64,000 bases of DNA from NCBI GenBank assembly GCA_039720395.1, contig CM077828.1:19324717-19388716 (forward strand), in the 5' to 3' direction. This document shows, piece after piece, positions 20,906 to 33,200 of this stretch. This stretch comes from Liquidambar formosana. Lineage: Eukaryota; Streptophyta; Magnoliopsida; Saxifragales; Altingiaceae. The notes beneath the pieces were generated by a model. That model was given only the letters and a program-made list of their open reading frames with translations. It made no database searches and had not been told where the DNA came from. Each line of letters opens with the position of its first letter. Position 1 is the first letter of the stretch. Both the position numbers and the translations under genes were made by a program.

Positions 20906-23900
20906 AACCCGTGCAATGCACGGATTTATTTATAAAAATAATATAATATATATACTACATATAGCACACGTGAGTTGCACATGAATATTTTTAAATAATA
21001 TTAGTTATACAAAATAATAAATACATAAACATTTTATATTTTTTTCATAAATTTTTTAAAGATAAACATTTTATATTTTTTTATATTTTATATTTTAAGG
21101 TATGTGTTTTAGAATTATAGTTTCCATATTCCTATATATTTCTATTTATTATATAGGAATTATAGTTTCCGTTTCTTTTGAATTCCTATTTGTGTTTTAT
21201 ATATTAAGGTATGTGTTTTAGAATTATAGTTTCCATATTGCTATATTTCCTATATAGTCAGAAGGGTGGGTAGTTGTGTATTTAAAAATTAAAATAAGGG
21301 TATATTAGTCAATCAAAAGTTTTTCTTACATTCACCTTTTTATAGGTAGTATATATATATATATATTTTTTTTGGTGCTAAATGATAAGAACACACCCAC
21401 GCGAAGTCGAAATCAAAACCTTTGTAAATCCTATACCCTTATTCGGATAGGACATGCCATTAGATCCAATGACCATCGACTAATTTGAATTTTAACAGAA
21501 TACTTATTTTCTAAAATAATAAAATGTATTTCTTAATATAATATGTCAATTAAATTTAAAAGATATAAACAAAAATAAATAAAATAATTAATTATGGAAA
21601 CTTGTGAAAAAAAGAAAGAACTGACACGCTATGGTATTTGGTGAAAAAGGATTAAGATTCTTTAAAATCTAGTCTATCCCATGGTTACAGTTTTAACATT
21701 TTGGTACATACCAAAGCAAGTATAGCCATCGAAAGTGTCTTGAAATCCAACACTACAGCTTGTAGGATGCATGATACTGATGAATCTTGACTTTCTATGA
21801 GGGTTTCGAGTGGGTTTCGCAAAAACTATAAAACCGAGGGAAAAAAATATTGAAAAATTGTTTGAGATTAGAGCAAAAAAAGTGGAGATAAAAGTTTTGA
21901 GAAATAAAGAAAACCGGATAAGCAAAGGGGGAAGGAGAAAAATATAAGAGAAAGCATAGATATTTTCAACTTTGGGTAATTAACCATCTTAAAGAATTTT
22001 GATTAAAACGGTTTCTTTTTTTTTTTTTTTTTTTTGGTCAGATGCAAATCAGAAGAATTTGAAGATTCCAGCATGCCACATTTTTTTTTTTTTTTTAACC
22101 TTTATTTCCTCGATTTGTCTCTCTTATTGATTATGACTATTTATAATTTTATATGTTCATTTTTTGGAGAGGAGATGAATAAGCATAAAGAAATGGAAGA
22201 AATATGATAGTCTACTAAGTTTGGGTTGAACATTATATAGTGTGGGCTTTCGATTCACCGTATTAAGTTGGAAAGTGGTGTTTTGGGAAAATTACTTTTT
22301 AGTGATCACTTTCTAACTTAATACACAAAAAAGAAATTAGTAGTCATTTTGATGTACGTATATAGTACGTTTTTAGCTAGTTGATAGATCATATTCTTTT
22401 TTTGGTATTAAAATGGAAAATGATCACCAAAAGGGAATTTTTCAAAAAGTTTTCTACACCGCCGTCCACTATTTGAGCATGTGGTTTGCACAAAAAAAAA
22501 AAAAAAAAAAAAAAAAGGTGAAAACTTCTTATGTTGACACGTGGCACAACTATAGGTTTCCCATTCCTCTGTTGTATATATAGTACTAGCTTCAAAATCT
22601 ATGCGATGCACAGATTTATTTATAAAAATAAGATTATTAGAAAATTAAAACTTTAACAAAATATTTATTCTCTAAAATAGTAAAATGTATTTGTTAATTT
22701 AATATGTCAATTAAATTTAAAAGATATAGACAAAAATAAATTAAATAGTTAAATCAAAAAAATCTTTGGTGTGATGTTAGCGTAATGTCTCACACAAAAT
22801 TTATGAATACTTCCAAAAATGATAAATTATTTTTTTTTAAATTAATTTAATTGTGGAAACTTGTGAAAAAAATGAAGGAGGTGACACGCTATAGTATTTG
22901 GTGGAAAAAAATTAAGACTCTTTAGAGCCTAATCCATCCTATGATCATGGTTTTGATTTGTTAGTACGTATTCCAACGTGTCATGTTTCACGTTTTCTTT
23001 TTTAATTACCATCGCTTCTAGTTGTCTCTCTTTTTTATTATAACTATTTATAATTTTATACGTTTAATTTTTGGAAAAGAAAATGATTAGGCATAAAGAA
23101 AACGAAGAAATATGGTACAGTCTACTAAGTTTGGGTTAAACATTGTACAGTATAGGTTTTTCGATTCTTCCACATAAAAATAAAGAGATATACAGTGTAC
23201 ACCAAGAGTCAACCTACCAATATCGTGAGAAAAAGAGCAGTGAAAACCAAAAAAAAAAAAAAAAAAAAGAGAGAGAAATTACTTTTTGGCATTCATTTCC
23301 CAACGTAATACAAAACAAAGAAAATTGGTAGTCCTTTTGAAGTTTGGATACAGTCAATTTGTATTACGTTGCCAAATAATATTCTTTCTTTGGCATTAAG
23401 CTAGAAAGTGATTACTAAAATGTAATTTCTCCAAAAGTCACTAAAAGGAGCTATCTTTTTGGAAAAATTACGTTGTAGTGACTCTTTTCGAACTTAATAC
23501 GAAACAAAGAAAATTAATAGTTATTTTGACATAAGTATATAGATAATTTGTAGCAAGTTGATAGATATTATCCTTTTTTGGTATTAAGTTAGAAAGTGAA
23601 TACTAAAATGTAATTTTTGCCTTTTCTCTAACAGTGCTTCACTGTTTTAGTATGTGATTTGAATTTTTTTTTTTTTTTTTGAAACTGTATTATATTGACA
23701 CATGGCATCAACAAGTTTTGTTTCCTCTATTATATATATAGTCCTAGCTTCAAAACCTGTGCGATGCACAAATTTATTTATAAAAATAAGATTATTAGAA
23801 AATTAAAACTTTAACAAAATATTTATTCTCTAAAATAGTAAAATGTATTTGTTAATTTAATATGTTAACTAAATTTTAAAAATATAGACAAAAGTAAATT

Positions 23901-24833
23901 AAATAGTTAAATCAAAAAAATCTTTGGTGCAATGTTAGCGTAATGTATCACCCAAAATTTATGAATAATTCTAGAAATGATAAATTTTAAAAAAATAATA
24001 ATAATAATTTAATTTTGAAGAAATGAAAAAAGTGACACGTTATGATATTTGGTGAAAAAAGATTAAGACTCTTTAGAGCCTAGTCCATCCTATGATCATG
24101 GTTTTGATTTGTTAGTACGTATTCCGATGTGTTATGTGTCGCGTTTTCTTTTTTAATTACCGTTGCTTCTATTTGTCTCTTTTTCTGATTATAACTATTT
24201 ATAATTTTATACATTCAATTTTTGGAAAAGAAAATGAATAGGCATAAAGAAAACGAGAAATATGGTACAATCTACTAAGTTTGGGCTAAACATTGTACAG
24301 TGTAAGTTTTCCGATTCTCCTACATAAAAATAAAGAGATATACAGTGTACACCAAGCAAAAAAAAAAAAAGAAGGAGAAATTACGTTTTGGTGTTCATGT
24401 CACAACGTAATACCAAACAAAGAAAAGAGCAGTCCTTTTGAAGTACATATACAATCAATTTGTATTAAGTTGGCAGATAATATTCTTTCTTTGGCATTAA
24501 GTTGAAAAGTGATCACTAAAATGTAATTTCTCCAAAAGTCACTAAAAGTAGCTTTCTTTCTAGAAACATTACGTTTTAGTGACTCTTTTCTAACTTAATA
24601 CGAAACAAAGAAAGTTGGTAGTTATTTTGACGTAAGCATATAGTTACTTTGTAGCAAGTTGACAAACATTATCCTTGTTTGATATTAAGTTGAAAAGTGA
24701 TCACTAAAATGTAATTTTTGCCTTTTCTCTAACAGTGCTTCATTGTTTCAGCATGTGATTTGCCAAAAAAAAAAAAATTTGAAACTATATTATATTGACA
24801 TGTGGCATCAACAGGTTTTGTTTCCTCCGTTAT
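20896..24833 (-). mobile_element. Tandem array of three Helitron-like non-autonomous units
   Basis: On the minus strand three units end in a short GC hairpin (for example CCGTGCATTGCACGG), about 8 bases, then CTAA or CTAG. The ends lie at 20896, 22586 and 23744, and the first is followed by T, as at Helitron 3' ends. Units span about 20896-22585, 22586-23743 and 23744-24833. The last two are clearly similar along their length and the first is diverged. The 5' ends read like 'TCTATATATATAATAGAGGA', a Helitron-type start. No Rep/helicase gene is present. Classification rests on the termini and is tentative. Confidence 0.5.
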
Positions 24834-25061
24834 TTCTTTCCTAAAGTTATAGTTCTAGTCGAATTAGGTTTTGCAGCCTATATAAAGACTGTTTCTTTTC
24901 ATTGTAAGATTAACTTTCATTCAATAAAAAATTTTCTTTCTGAGATTTTATTCTCTGAGCTCGTAGATTCGAGTGTGTTACTTTTTTGTTCGTGGATTCG
25001 AACTATTTTCCAAGAAGCAAGCGGTGCCCTACTTCTTCATAAGCTTCCACTACGTTAATTT
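24834..25061 (+). repeat. LTR-like fragment with TATA and poly(A) signals
   Basis: Contains 'gcagcctatataaagactg' and 'tcattcaataaaaaattttc', an arrangement common in plant copia LTRs, followed by 'gattcgagtgtgttactttt'. No flanking LTR partner is found in the window. Confidence 0.35.
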
Positions 25062-25850
25062 TAAAATTCAGGATGGTTTCATGATACTGGCCTATAGTTC
25101 AAGGGCTCTAGTGTAATTTACTCTTTTTATTTCGATAGCTAAGATATCATTGATCATTAGTTATATGTTTACATGTAGGTGTTTAGAACTTCGATCGTTT
25201 ACATACAACTATGAATATGGCATTTGTGAGCTTTAAGAACAATAGAGAGAGCTCTGGTTTAATTCATTTATAAGATAGTAAGGGTATACAATAAAAGTAC
25301 AAGAAAAAGAGAGAATCCGAGAAAAACTCAAATAACCCTTTCATCGAAATAGATCCCTCTCTTAAAAAGATGAGTGTCCCGAATTCATAGCTGAACTTCA
25401 TGAACCAATCCATATAACCTCATGAGATTAGAAACAAACCAATAAGAAGAACAGCAATCACTCAAAGGGGTTAGTGAAAGTATCCAAATTTTAATACACA
25501 ACAAATCTAATAAAACCAGCTGAAATAAATGACCTAAAATTAATTTATGAATGTTAAATTGGGAGCAAAATAATAAGGTATCATAAACTTGAACAACGAC
25601 CTATATGAGAATCAAATTAAAAACTAAATGATGAACTCTCAAAAAAAAAAAAAAATAGTAATTATAAATGTAGATGTGTAAACAAGGAATTAAAACCTTA
25701 TTATAAAAAGTAAAATAAATAGAGACTCCATTGAGCCTTTTCAATTTTGGTTTTCTTTTTCCTTGAATCTAGTACATGGTTGTTTTTCAATTTGGGTGTT
25801 TTTTTTACCTTGAATCTAGTACATGGTTGTCTTTTTCAGTCTATCATGAC
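25062..25850 (+). repeat. LTR-like repeat R3, internally deleted copy of R1
   Basis: Starts 'aaaattcaggatggtttc' (as at 18766) and jumps directly to 'atgatactggcctatagttc' (as at 19417), so about 640 bp is missing at a short 'ggtttc' microhomology. The rest follows 19430-20170. Confidence 0.5.
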
Positions 25851-26513
25851 TCATAGAACTTTATCTTCAACTTCATTAATCTTTTGGGCAACACTTTACC
25901 TTATTTCTCAATCAGTCTCATTATTCTTACACAAGTATTCTAAAATTGACTTTAAGCCAGTTGAATGAGGGTAAAACCTGAATTTGGATCTGAGATGGCT
26001 GAGGGAGCAGGACTGATTTAAAATAAATGTAAGGACTAACCACCCATTACTCCGGCAAGATTTATACGTACCACTTCAAAATCCATTTTGTTCTAAGCCT
26101 CCCAAATCAAATGAATCACCAGGACTTCACATAGCCAAAAAAAAGAATAACCACAGATTCCATGTAGTTTGACTAAAAATGAGTGATTTAGTTGCCGGCC
26201 CGAAATATTTTGATCAAACCATGCGAAAAGAACTAATTCTTCTTGCATGTCTAATATCTGTAAAGTGAATCTCTTCAGCTTCATTGTTAGGTCACCAATT
26301 TCAATTACAAAATAATTAATTAGTTTACCAACTAGATGATCTTACCATTCTGTTTTTGTAAGGTGTTATACATTACCGTTTGGGCTTCTTTGGAATATGC
26401 TCATGTTAAAGAGGTTATATATAAATTATTCAGAGTCTTTGGTTTCAAATCCTATAAAATCTCATTTGATTCTTGAAAGAATGAGAGAATATAAAATAAA
26501 ATGCTCTAAGAAG
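25851..26513. other. Intergenic sequence downstream of WAKL copy B
   Basis: I see no recognisable gene or repeat. The missing 3' end of the copy B kinase (subdomains X-XI) is not found here. Confidence 0.4.
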
Positions 26514-27463
26514 CTAGGCTTGCTTTCTCAAAACAATTTTTTTTTTTTTTTTACATGAGCATATTCCAAAGATATCAAATAGACGGTTTTCCTCTAATGA
26601 CAAAATAAAATGTGTTGCTAGGCTTCTCTCTTCTTGTAATCTTATTGATGAAATTGGCTTCTGTCCCATTAGAAGTTTAGTAAGAACAACTCCAAAGCTG
26701 TAAACATCGCTTTTTTCTGTGAATTGACTTGATTGAAAATACTCAGGATCTAAGTAGCCAAAGGTGCCGTGGACAAGGGTAGTCAAGTAAGTTTGTTCGA
26801 TTGCAATGGATCTTGAAGTCCCAAAATCTAACACTTTTGCTCTATATTTATCATCTAAAAGTATATTTGTAGACTTAATGTCTCTATGATATATGGACAT
26901 GAAAGATGCCGAGTGTAGATAAGCAACCGCTCCTACAACCTCTATAGCAATTTGTAACCGCCTTTCCCATGAAAGTGGAAATTCCTCATTTTGATCATGG
27001 ATAAGCTCAAAAAGAGTTCCATTGGAGATGAACTCATAAACTAATAGAGGAACTTCTATCTCCAAGCAACACCCTAATAGTTTAACTACATTCCTATGGT
27101 TAATTTGTGAAAGAATCACAACCTCATTAATGAATTGTTCTAATTGGTTTTCATCAACTAGCTTCGATTTTTTAATTGCGACAATTCTTCCATCAGTTAA
27201 CATTCCTTTGTAAACTATTTCTTGACCTCCTTGACCGAGAATGCGATTCTTGTTAAAATTGTCAGTTGCTTTTTCCAACTCTTCAGAAGTAAAAACTTTG
27301 TCGACAACACCTTCATCGGACTTTATTTGCTGTTGTAACAACAAACCACCATTTCTTTTAAAGAACTTATTTCTGATTTTGGTTTTCCTTATTTTCCTTA
27401 TTACTTTATACAACCAAAAACTACCAAGGAATAGTAATAATGATCCTCTGCTTATGCTGACTC
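26514..27463 (-). pseudogene. WAKL copy B: transmembrane and kinase exon, truncated
   Basis: Exon 3 of a WAK-like receptor kinase begins after acceptor GATTGTGTAG, in the phase expected from exon 2. It has a transmembrane segment ([15 protein letters not shown]) and then a Ser/Thr kinase domain. Numbered in the open frame from its first Met (27482), the ATP lysine is VAIK at about 104, the catalytic loop is [12 protein letters not shown] near 199-209 and DFG is at about 219. The loop [11 protein letters not shown] has Glu in place of the third glycine. The protein ends prematurely after [10 protein letters not shown] in a lysine run encoded by a poly-A tract, so the C-lobe helices kept in copy C are lost. 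With a mutated exon 2 donor and no exon 1, this is most likely a pseudogene. Confidence 0.8.
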
Positions 27464-28605
27464 CTACACAATCCAAGAACAATTAAAGTCACATCAATGT
27501 CTATAATTAATTTATGAAGAAAGTTAAAAAAAATTACATCATGACACTATAAAAATGATTGTCTTTCTCGTCACTATGTTACTTTTGTATGCCCATTCTC
27601 TAATATTTGGTATTGACAGACTATTGCAAACAGATTCTTTTGTCTGGATGAGGTTAGGGAAATGCTAAGAAGAATGTAACTCAAAATACATAATCTGTAT
27701 AATAAGTGAATTTCTTATGTCTGAAATTGTACTAAACATTGGAACGATTTGGTTTTTTTTTTTTTTTTTTCCTAAAAAATATTAGAAAACTTAAATTTTT
27801 ACCTTATTTGGTTTCTCAACTGATATAACAGTAGCCACTTTAGCCAATTCTGGATGGTTATTTTTCTAATAAAAGTTTTAATTAGTTAGCTAACAGCCAC
27901 ATTATTTGAGCAAACAAATTTGGGCAAATGATTGAGTGTGTTTGAAAAATATACAAAAAATATGGTTGAATCGCCAAAATGAATTTGGATCTATTAAATA
28001 GCATCTATGGGAGCATCTCCAAGGGGCTAGCTATCTACTTCCCTTGACTTAAGTACATTTAGCTAGCGAATATTCATAAGCTAAACTTCTTTTAATAAAA
28101 AATTGACACTCTCTCTATTTTAGTGCATCATTCCTTCTTTCTTTTTCCACCAAATGATTAAAAAAAGTATATTCCATCCGTTCCTATTTGACTATCCCTT
28201 TGAAAAAACATGCTTTTTAGGTAACTCTATTAAATGTTTTCAAATCAACACTTAAGTTTTAAAATTCCAATTTTGCCCTCAAGTGTACAAAACATGGGAA
28301 AGAGAAAAAAGATATTTTTAAGGGTGGTATAGGAAATCTAACAAAAAGAATCATTGACTTTTTAAATGTGACAATTATTTTAGAACATTCCAAAATGAAA
28401 ACGAGGCCACTTCAATAGAACGGAGGGAGTATATTATTAATAAAAAAAATTGAAATAACTGAAAAATAACATAACTAGTGTCCTCAGAATATTACTCACT
28501 TGATAACTAAGTTAGCTAATTTAAAAAATATCATTTTACTAATTAAAGTAGATAGAAAATAACTAGCATCCTTAGAGGATGAGACCTTATCATTGAATTG
28601 GTGCA
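27464..28605 (-). other. Intron 2 of WAKL copy B, part downstream of the copia insertion
   Basis: Homologous to 63709-64000 near the exon ('attgtctttctc') and to 1-200 further out, so it is the same intron in three paralogues. 28010-28590 looks like a larger MITE ('gggagcatctccaaggggct' to 'atccttagaggatgag'). The last five bases, GTGCA, are the copia target site. Confidence 0.55.
28165..28437. mobile_element. Stowaway-like MITE
   Basis: Ends 'tattccatccgttcc' and 'gaacggagggagtata' are inverted copies of the CTCCCTCCGTTC motif typical of plant Stowaway MITEs, with TA flanks. It appears nested in the larger MITE of this intron. Confidence 0.5.
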
Positions 28606-30263
28606 TGTTAGGATTATGCCCTAGAGCCAATCATAGAGATGATTGTTTAGGGATTAGGAACAATCATTTGATTTCATTTATGTATGTCACATTTATTATT
28701 GATTTAATAAAAGGGCTTATTCTATTATGTTTATATGCATCATTTATATTTACATAATATGTCCATGGAGTTAGAGTTGAGAATATGGAATTACAAAGAG
28801 TTGTAATTTTGAGACTATAGATATATCTCTGTACTAAACTCCTTAAGCATTCCTAGTTGAAGGTTCACTATGATGGACAGTAATGAACCATAGGACTAGC
28901 ACTTGTTAGGTTGACTCTATAGGAGGATAGCTAGTCTCAAGCTATTTGTGTGGAGACACTACAACCAACAAGTGGGTGCCTATTATAAGAATAGGTACAC
29001 TGAATGTGACCGAAGATATGAGATAAACTGAATGGAGTTTTATCCTGCCTGTCAATCAGTTTCTCATTGTTATAGTGGTACAAGTAATCCTTAGACCTGA
29101 GACACCATAGTTGCCTTATGCATGTAGCTTTAGAAGTTTGATAACACTAAGTGCAGATCCTATTCAGGGGTCTGCAAAGGTGTTCATTGGCCCTACTGCT
29201 ATGTGTATGAAGGCATGTGAGTGATCAACAAGGGATCCATCACTCTCAGGAAAAAGAGAGAGAATGTCTCATATAGCATTCATAATATAACTCATTAAAT
29301 CCATGGCCATGGTAGGATGAATATGAAAAGAGTTTCATGAGTTCATCAATGAGTTGATATCTATGAATGAGTATAAAGTAATTGAACTAGGGACTTGACA
29401 GACTTCCATGTCCTATTAGTTCAATTGGAGACATTGTGTTGAAGGAAGGATGCAATTGTAACCTATAAACTATAATAGAAGGGTTCTTTGTAAATGACTA
29501 TTCACCTCATTAAGGACCACACCATGAGCCATATGCTAGGTGTTACTCATGGTTAGTAGAAGCCCTAATTGATATAAGTGAGTTATAATCAATTAGGGAA
29601 TTGGAAGGAGTTCCAATTAGACCCTAAATGGAAAGAGTTCCATTGTGCACACCTCGTGCTATTCCTACTACTTAATGATGTGAACCCAATGGGTCACACA
29701 CTGATCATGCAAGAAGGGCTTTAAAGTCTATGAGAGAAAGGGTTTTAGTGAATAAAGAATAGTTCTTTATAGGCCTATTTGTATTTGATACAAATAATAG
29801 GGGTTAATGTGCAATTAAGTGTAATTACACATAACCCTATTAGGGTTTCTTCCCCATGGCCAGCCCCCTTTAGTGGGCTGCCTATATAAGTCACACTTAT
29901 GTGTGACATGGCATAAGAGGCTTGCACAATAAACCCTAGCCGTCCAGCCCCTTGGAGGCTCTCTTCTCTCTCTCTCTCTTCTCCACCTCTAGCAACAACA
30001 AGGAAGAAGAAAGAAAGGACTTGGAGCTCTAGCTAGGTGTGGATACCGTTGGAGGCAGCACACTTGGGCTGCTCATTCACCGCTGTCCGGAATCAAAGCT
30101 TGGAGCAAAAAGGAGAAGACAAAAATTCTGTAAGTGTTCTAACCCTCTTTGTAGTTAGGGTTTGATTTTGTGTTATGCATAGTTAGATTCATGGGATTGG
30201 GAATCGTAGGAAAAAATTTTATATTCCGCACTTCGATTTTTCCCTCTTGTTCGATTCCCAACA
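28606..30263 (+). repeat. 5' LTR of the copia-type element (1658 bp)
   Basis: Starts TGTTAGGATTATGCCC and ends CGATTCCCAACA. It has a TATA-like 'ctgcctatataagtcacac' near 29880. Identical in length to 36635-38292; by eye I find about four substitutions (near 29525, 30118, 30188 and 30194). Confidence 0.9.
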
Positions 30264-30264
30264 G

Positions 30265-30280
30265 TGGTATCAGAGCCATG
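30265..30280 (+). other. Primer binding site, initiator tRNA-Met type
   Basis: TGGTATCAGAGCCATG directly follows the 5' LTR after one G. TGGTATCAGAGC is the standard site complementary to the 3' end of plant initiator methionine tRNA. Confidence 0.85.
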
Positions 30281-33200
30281 ATTATGCATAATACAAAATA
30301 CATATGGGCTGGTAATTATGGTGTAGTTGAATGATTCAAAAATCTGGAAAATTTTTCTGCATAATTGGTTTTCCTCCATGGCTGAACCTAGGGTTTGGAA
30401 CCCTAGGTCAATTCTCTTCTACTCCTCTTCTAATTGATGGTTAAGTGTAGCCATGGATGCAATAGGTTGCATAGGGTTTGAGTTTGGAGAAGAAGAATAA
30501 GGAAACTAGGGTTTTATAAAACTGTTATGAACAGTTTTCATGGTTGCCATGAAAAACCGTCATCTTGTTTTGCATGCCGAATTCCGAGTTCTTCTCCAAA
30601 ATTTTCGAGCCATATATGGTTAGAAAGCTCTTCGAATAAGCTTTCCAACCCAACAAACGGTGCGTCAATCCGAGTTCTGTAGTGAAAGTTATGAATTTTT
30701 TACTACAGGCTGTCTGGAAAGACAATTTTGCTCGGGAATGATGCAATAGCCACAACTTTGAGTTATTGATGGAGATCAAAGGCATGGCAATGGTTGCCAC
30801 CACTTGGGTTATGTTCTAGACATGGTAGGGAAAGGTTCCCAAGCATTTAGATGCATCATAATTGGATTAAGATGCTAGAACAGAAGGAAGAAGGAGAAGA
30901 ACACCATGGAGGCTGAATCTGGGTTTTAGAACCCTAAGGTTCTTGCAATTAATTCTAATTAAAGCTGCTGTATTTATGATGGAAAATCATTGTAGGATCA
31001 TTATATATCATGTGTATATGATTTTCTTTAAGTTTCAAAAAGGTTTTGATGGAAAAAGATTCAAAAAGTTTGAAAATTTTTCATAAACAGCATAGCAGAA
31101 TTTTTCTGCAGAAAAGTCATCAATGGAGTTTTGATTAGAACTTGAGTTAGGGAACTCCAAATTGCATGAAACCAATTGCATTAGTTTCCTAAGACATGTA
31201 GGATACTGGGAAAATTCGTTTGGTAGCCTAATTCATTCATCTTGCTGGGTTTTAAATCAATTTCTGATCATGGACAGTGTGCTGTCAAATTCTGGGCAGC
31301 CTACTGTTGTTTTAATTGTTTAGAACAATTGGTGATGATTTGATCATCCAAACCTCTTCTATTAGCTTAGTATTTCATGTAGGGACATGATACAAAAGCT
31401 GGTTTCAATGGAGGAGTCGAATTGATAAGGATTTAGATGCTATTGTGACCTTCAAGGTCTGCAACAATGGCTCCAGCAATGGGTTTTGGAAACCCTGATT
31501 GTTCTTGATGATGGCAGCCACTTCCACCACTTCTCACGTGTCCAGAGGCTTGTCCCACACCCCTAGGATGTTCTCCCATGACTGGCCATGGCCTCCCACA
31601 GTCGTTGGTGGCCATGGCAGCCTAGCCAAGCTCAGGCAGCCCCCTGGTAGTGACGGCTGCATAGAGTTAAGGATGAAACCCTAATTTTGAGTTAATGATG
31701 AAACCCTAATTTCATTATACCATTAATTAAAACCCTAATTGGAATATTAATTACCTTAATTAAGAGTTAATGATTGGTCATTAAATGACCAATCATGGTT
31801 ATTGATTGTTAGGGCATAATTAATACCATTAATGATGTCTAGGGTTAGGGTTTTGGAAACCCTAATTAGTGTAATTAATTAAGGGTAATTAATACCCTAT
31901 TTGGCATTAATTAAACCCTAATCCCTTTTATTAAATACCATATGAACCTAGGGTTTTAATGATTGGACATTAAATGACCAATCATAAGGCATTTAATGAT
32001 TAGGGCTTGCATTTAGGGTTTAGGGTTATGCATTTAGGGTTTAGGGTTTTAGGAAACCCTAATACACTAATTCATCATTTTAATGATTTTATTTAATTCC
32101 TATATTAATTATTTAATTAATATTGATTAATTTTATAATGTTTTAAATGGTTTAAAACACAATTAGGGATTAAATTAAAATCTGGAAATTCTTAATTAAA
32201 TGAAATTGTTTTGTTTAATTAAGGAAACCCTAATATTGGATATTAGAGTTATTTTAGGAAACTTTACATGTTTTAAATTAATTTGATTAATTGAAACTGT
32301 AATGTCTTAAATGTTAAGACTTTATTTAATTCTGGATATTTTTGTTAAAACCTAATAAGATTAGGATGCATTAATGAGATTAATGTAAATCATTCAAGAG
32401 AATTACCATAATGCCCATATGTTTTAATGCTTACAGTTTTTCTTTACATTATGCAATGAGATTGTATGTATGTGCTTGGATGATGATTATGGACTATACC
32501 CTTTAAACCAATTGTGATTGGCCGTCTTATGAATGGGATGTTATTATTTACAAGAGTTGTAATTTTATTAAGGTGATGTAATTTATTTGGGGCTTGCATG
32601 CCACCTTCCCTCTCCCTCTCTCTCTATCATTCTCTTATGTACCCCACATTCCCCTTATGTATCCCTTTCTTTAAATTATGTAAATGTTATGTAATCGAGA
32701 GCGCACTAAGGAGCATGGTGGACCCAAAGGAGCATGATAGAGCCCAACAAGCCAATGGTGGAGACCATCAAGCCAAGGGAGCAGGACTTGAAAGCTTAGA
32801 GAAGTGTTTCAAGAAAGCATGCATGTTACGAATGGTTTATTTTACGATCACCTTCACCCACCTTAGACCTTGGATTCAATCCATTGGCTTGGATTGAATC
32901 CTCTCAAAGTCCATAATCATCATAGTGGGAGCTTAAATTTATGAGATAATTGTATTAGCTCCAATACCATAGTTTGGTATATGTTACCTATTCACTTAGG
33001 GACTAATATCAAAATATGGTACTTTATATATGTTGATATATAATAGCATGCGATGTATGATTTATAATAGCATGAGATGTATGATTATAAATAGCATAAT
33101 TTATATGTTTAAATTTTGATACATAGGATGCATTTTAATTTGATGAGACCCTTTAAAACCCCTCTTATTTAATATTAAGTTGAAAATAGAGAAGTCATTG

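Noticed and set aside
31433..31684. Opposed frames of about 60 residues in the copia interior
   Set aside because: Overlapping on both strands in a decayed non-coding leader; no copia gag similarity that I can see.
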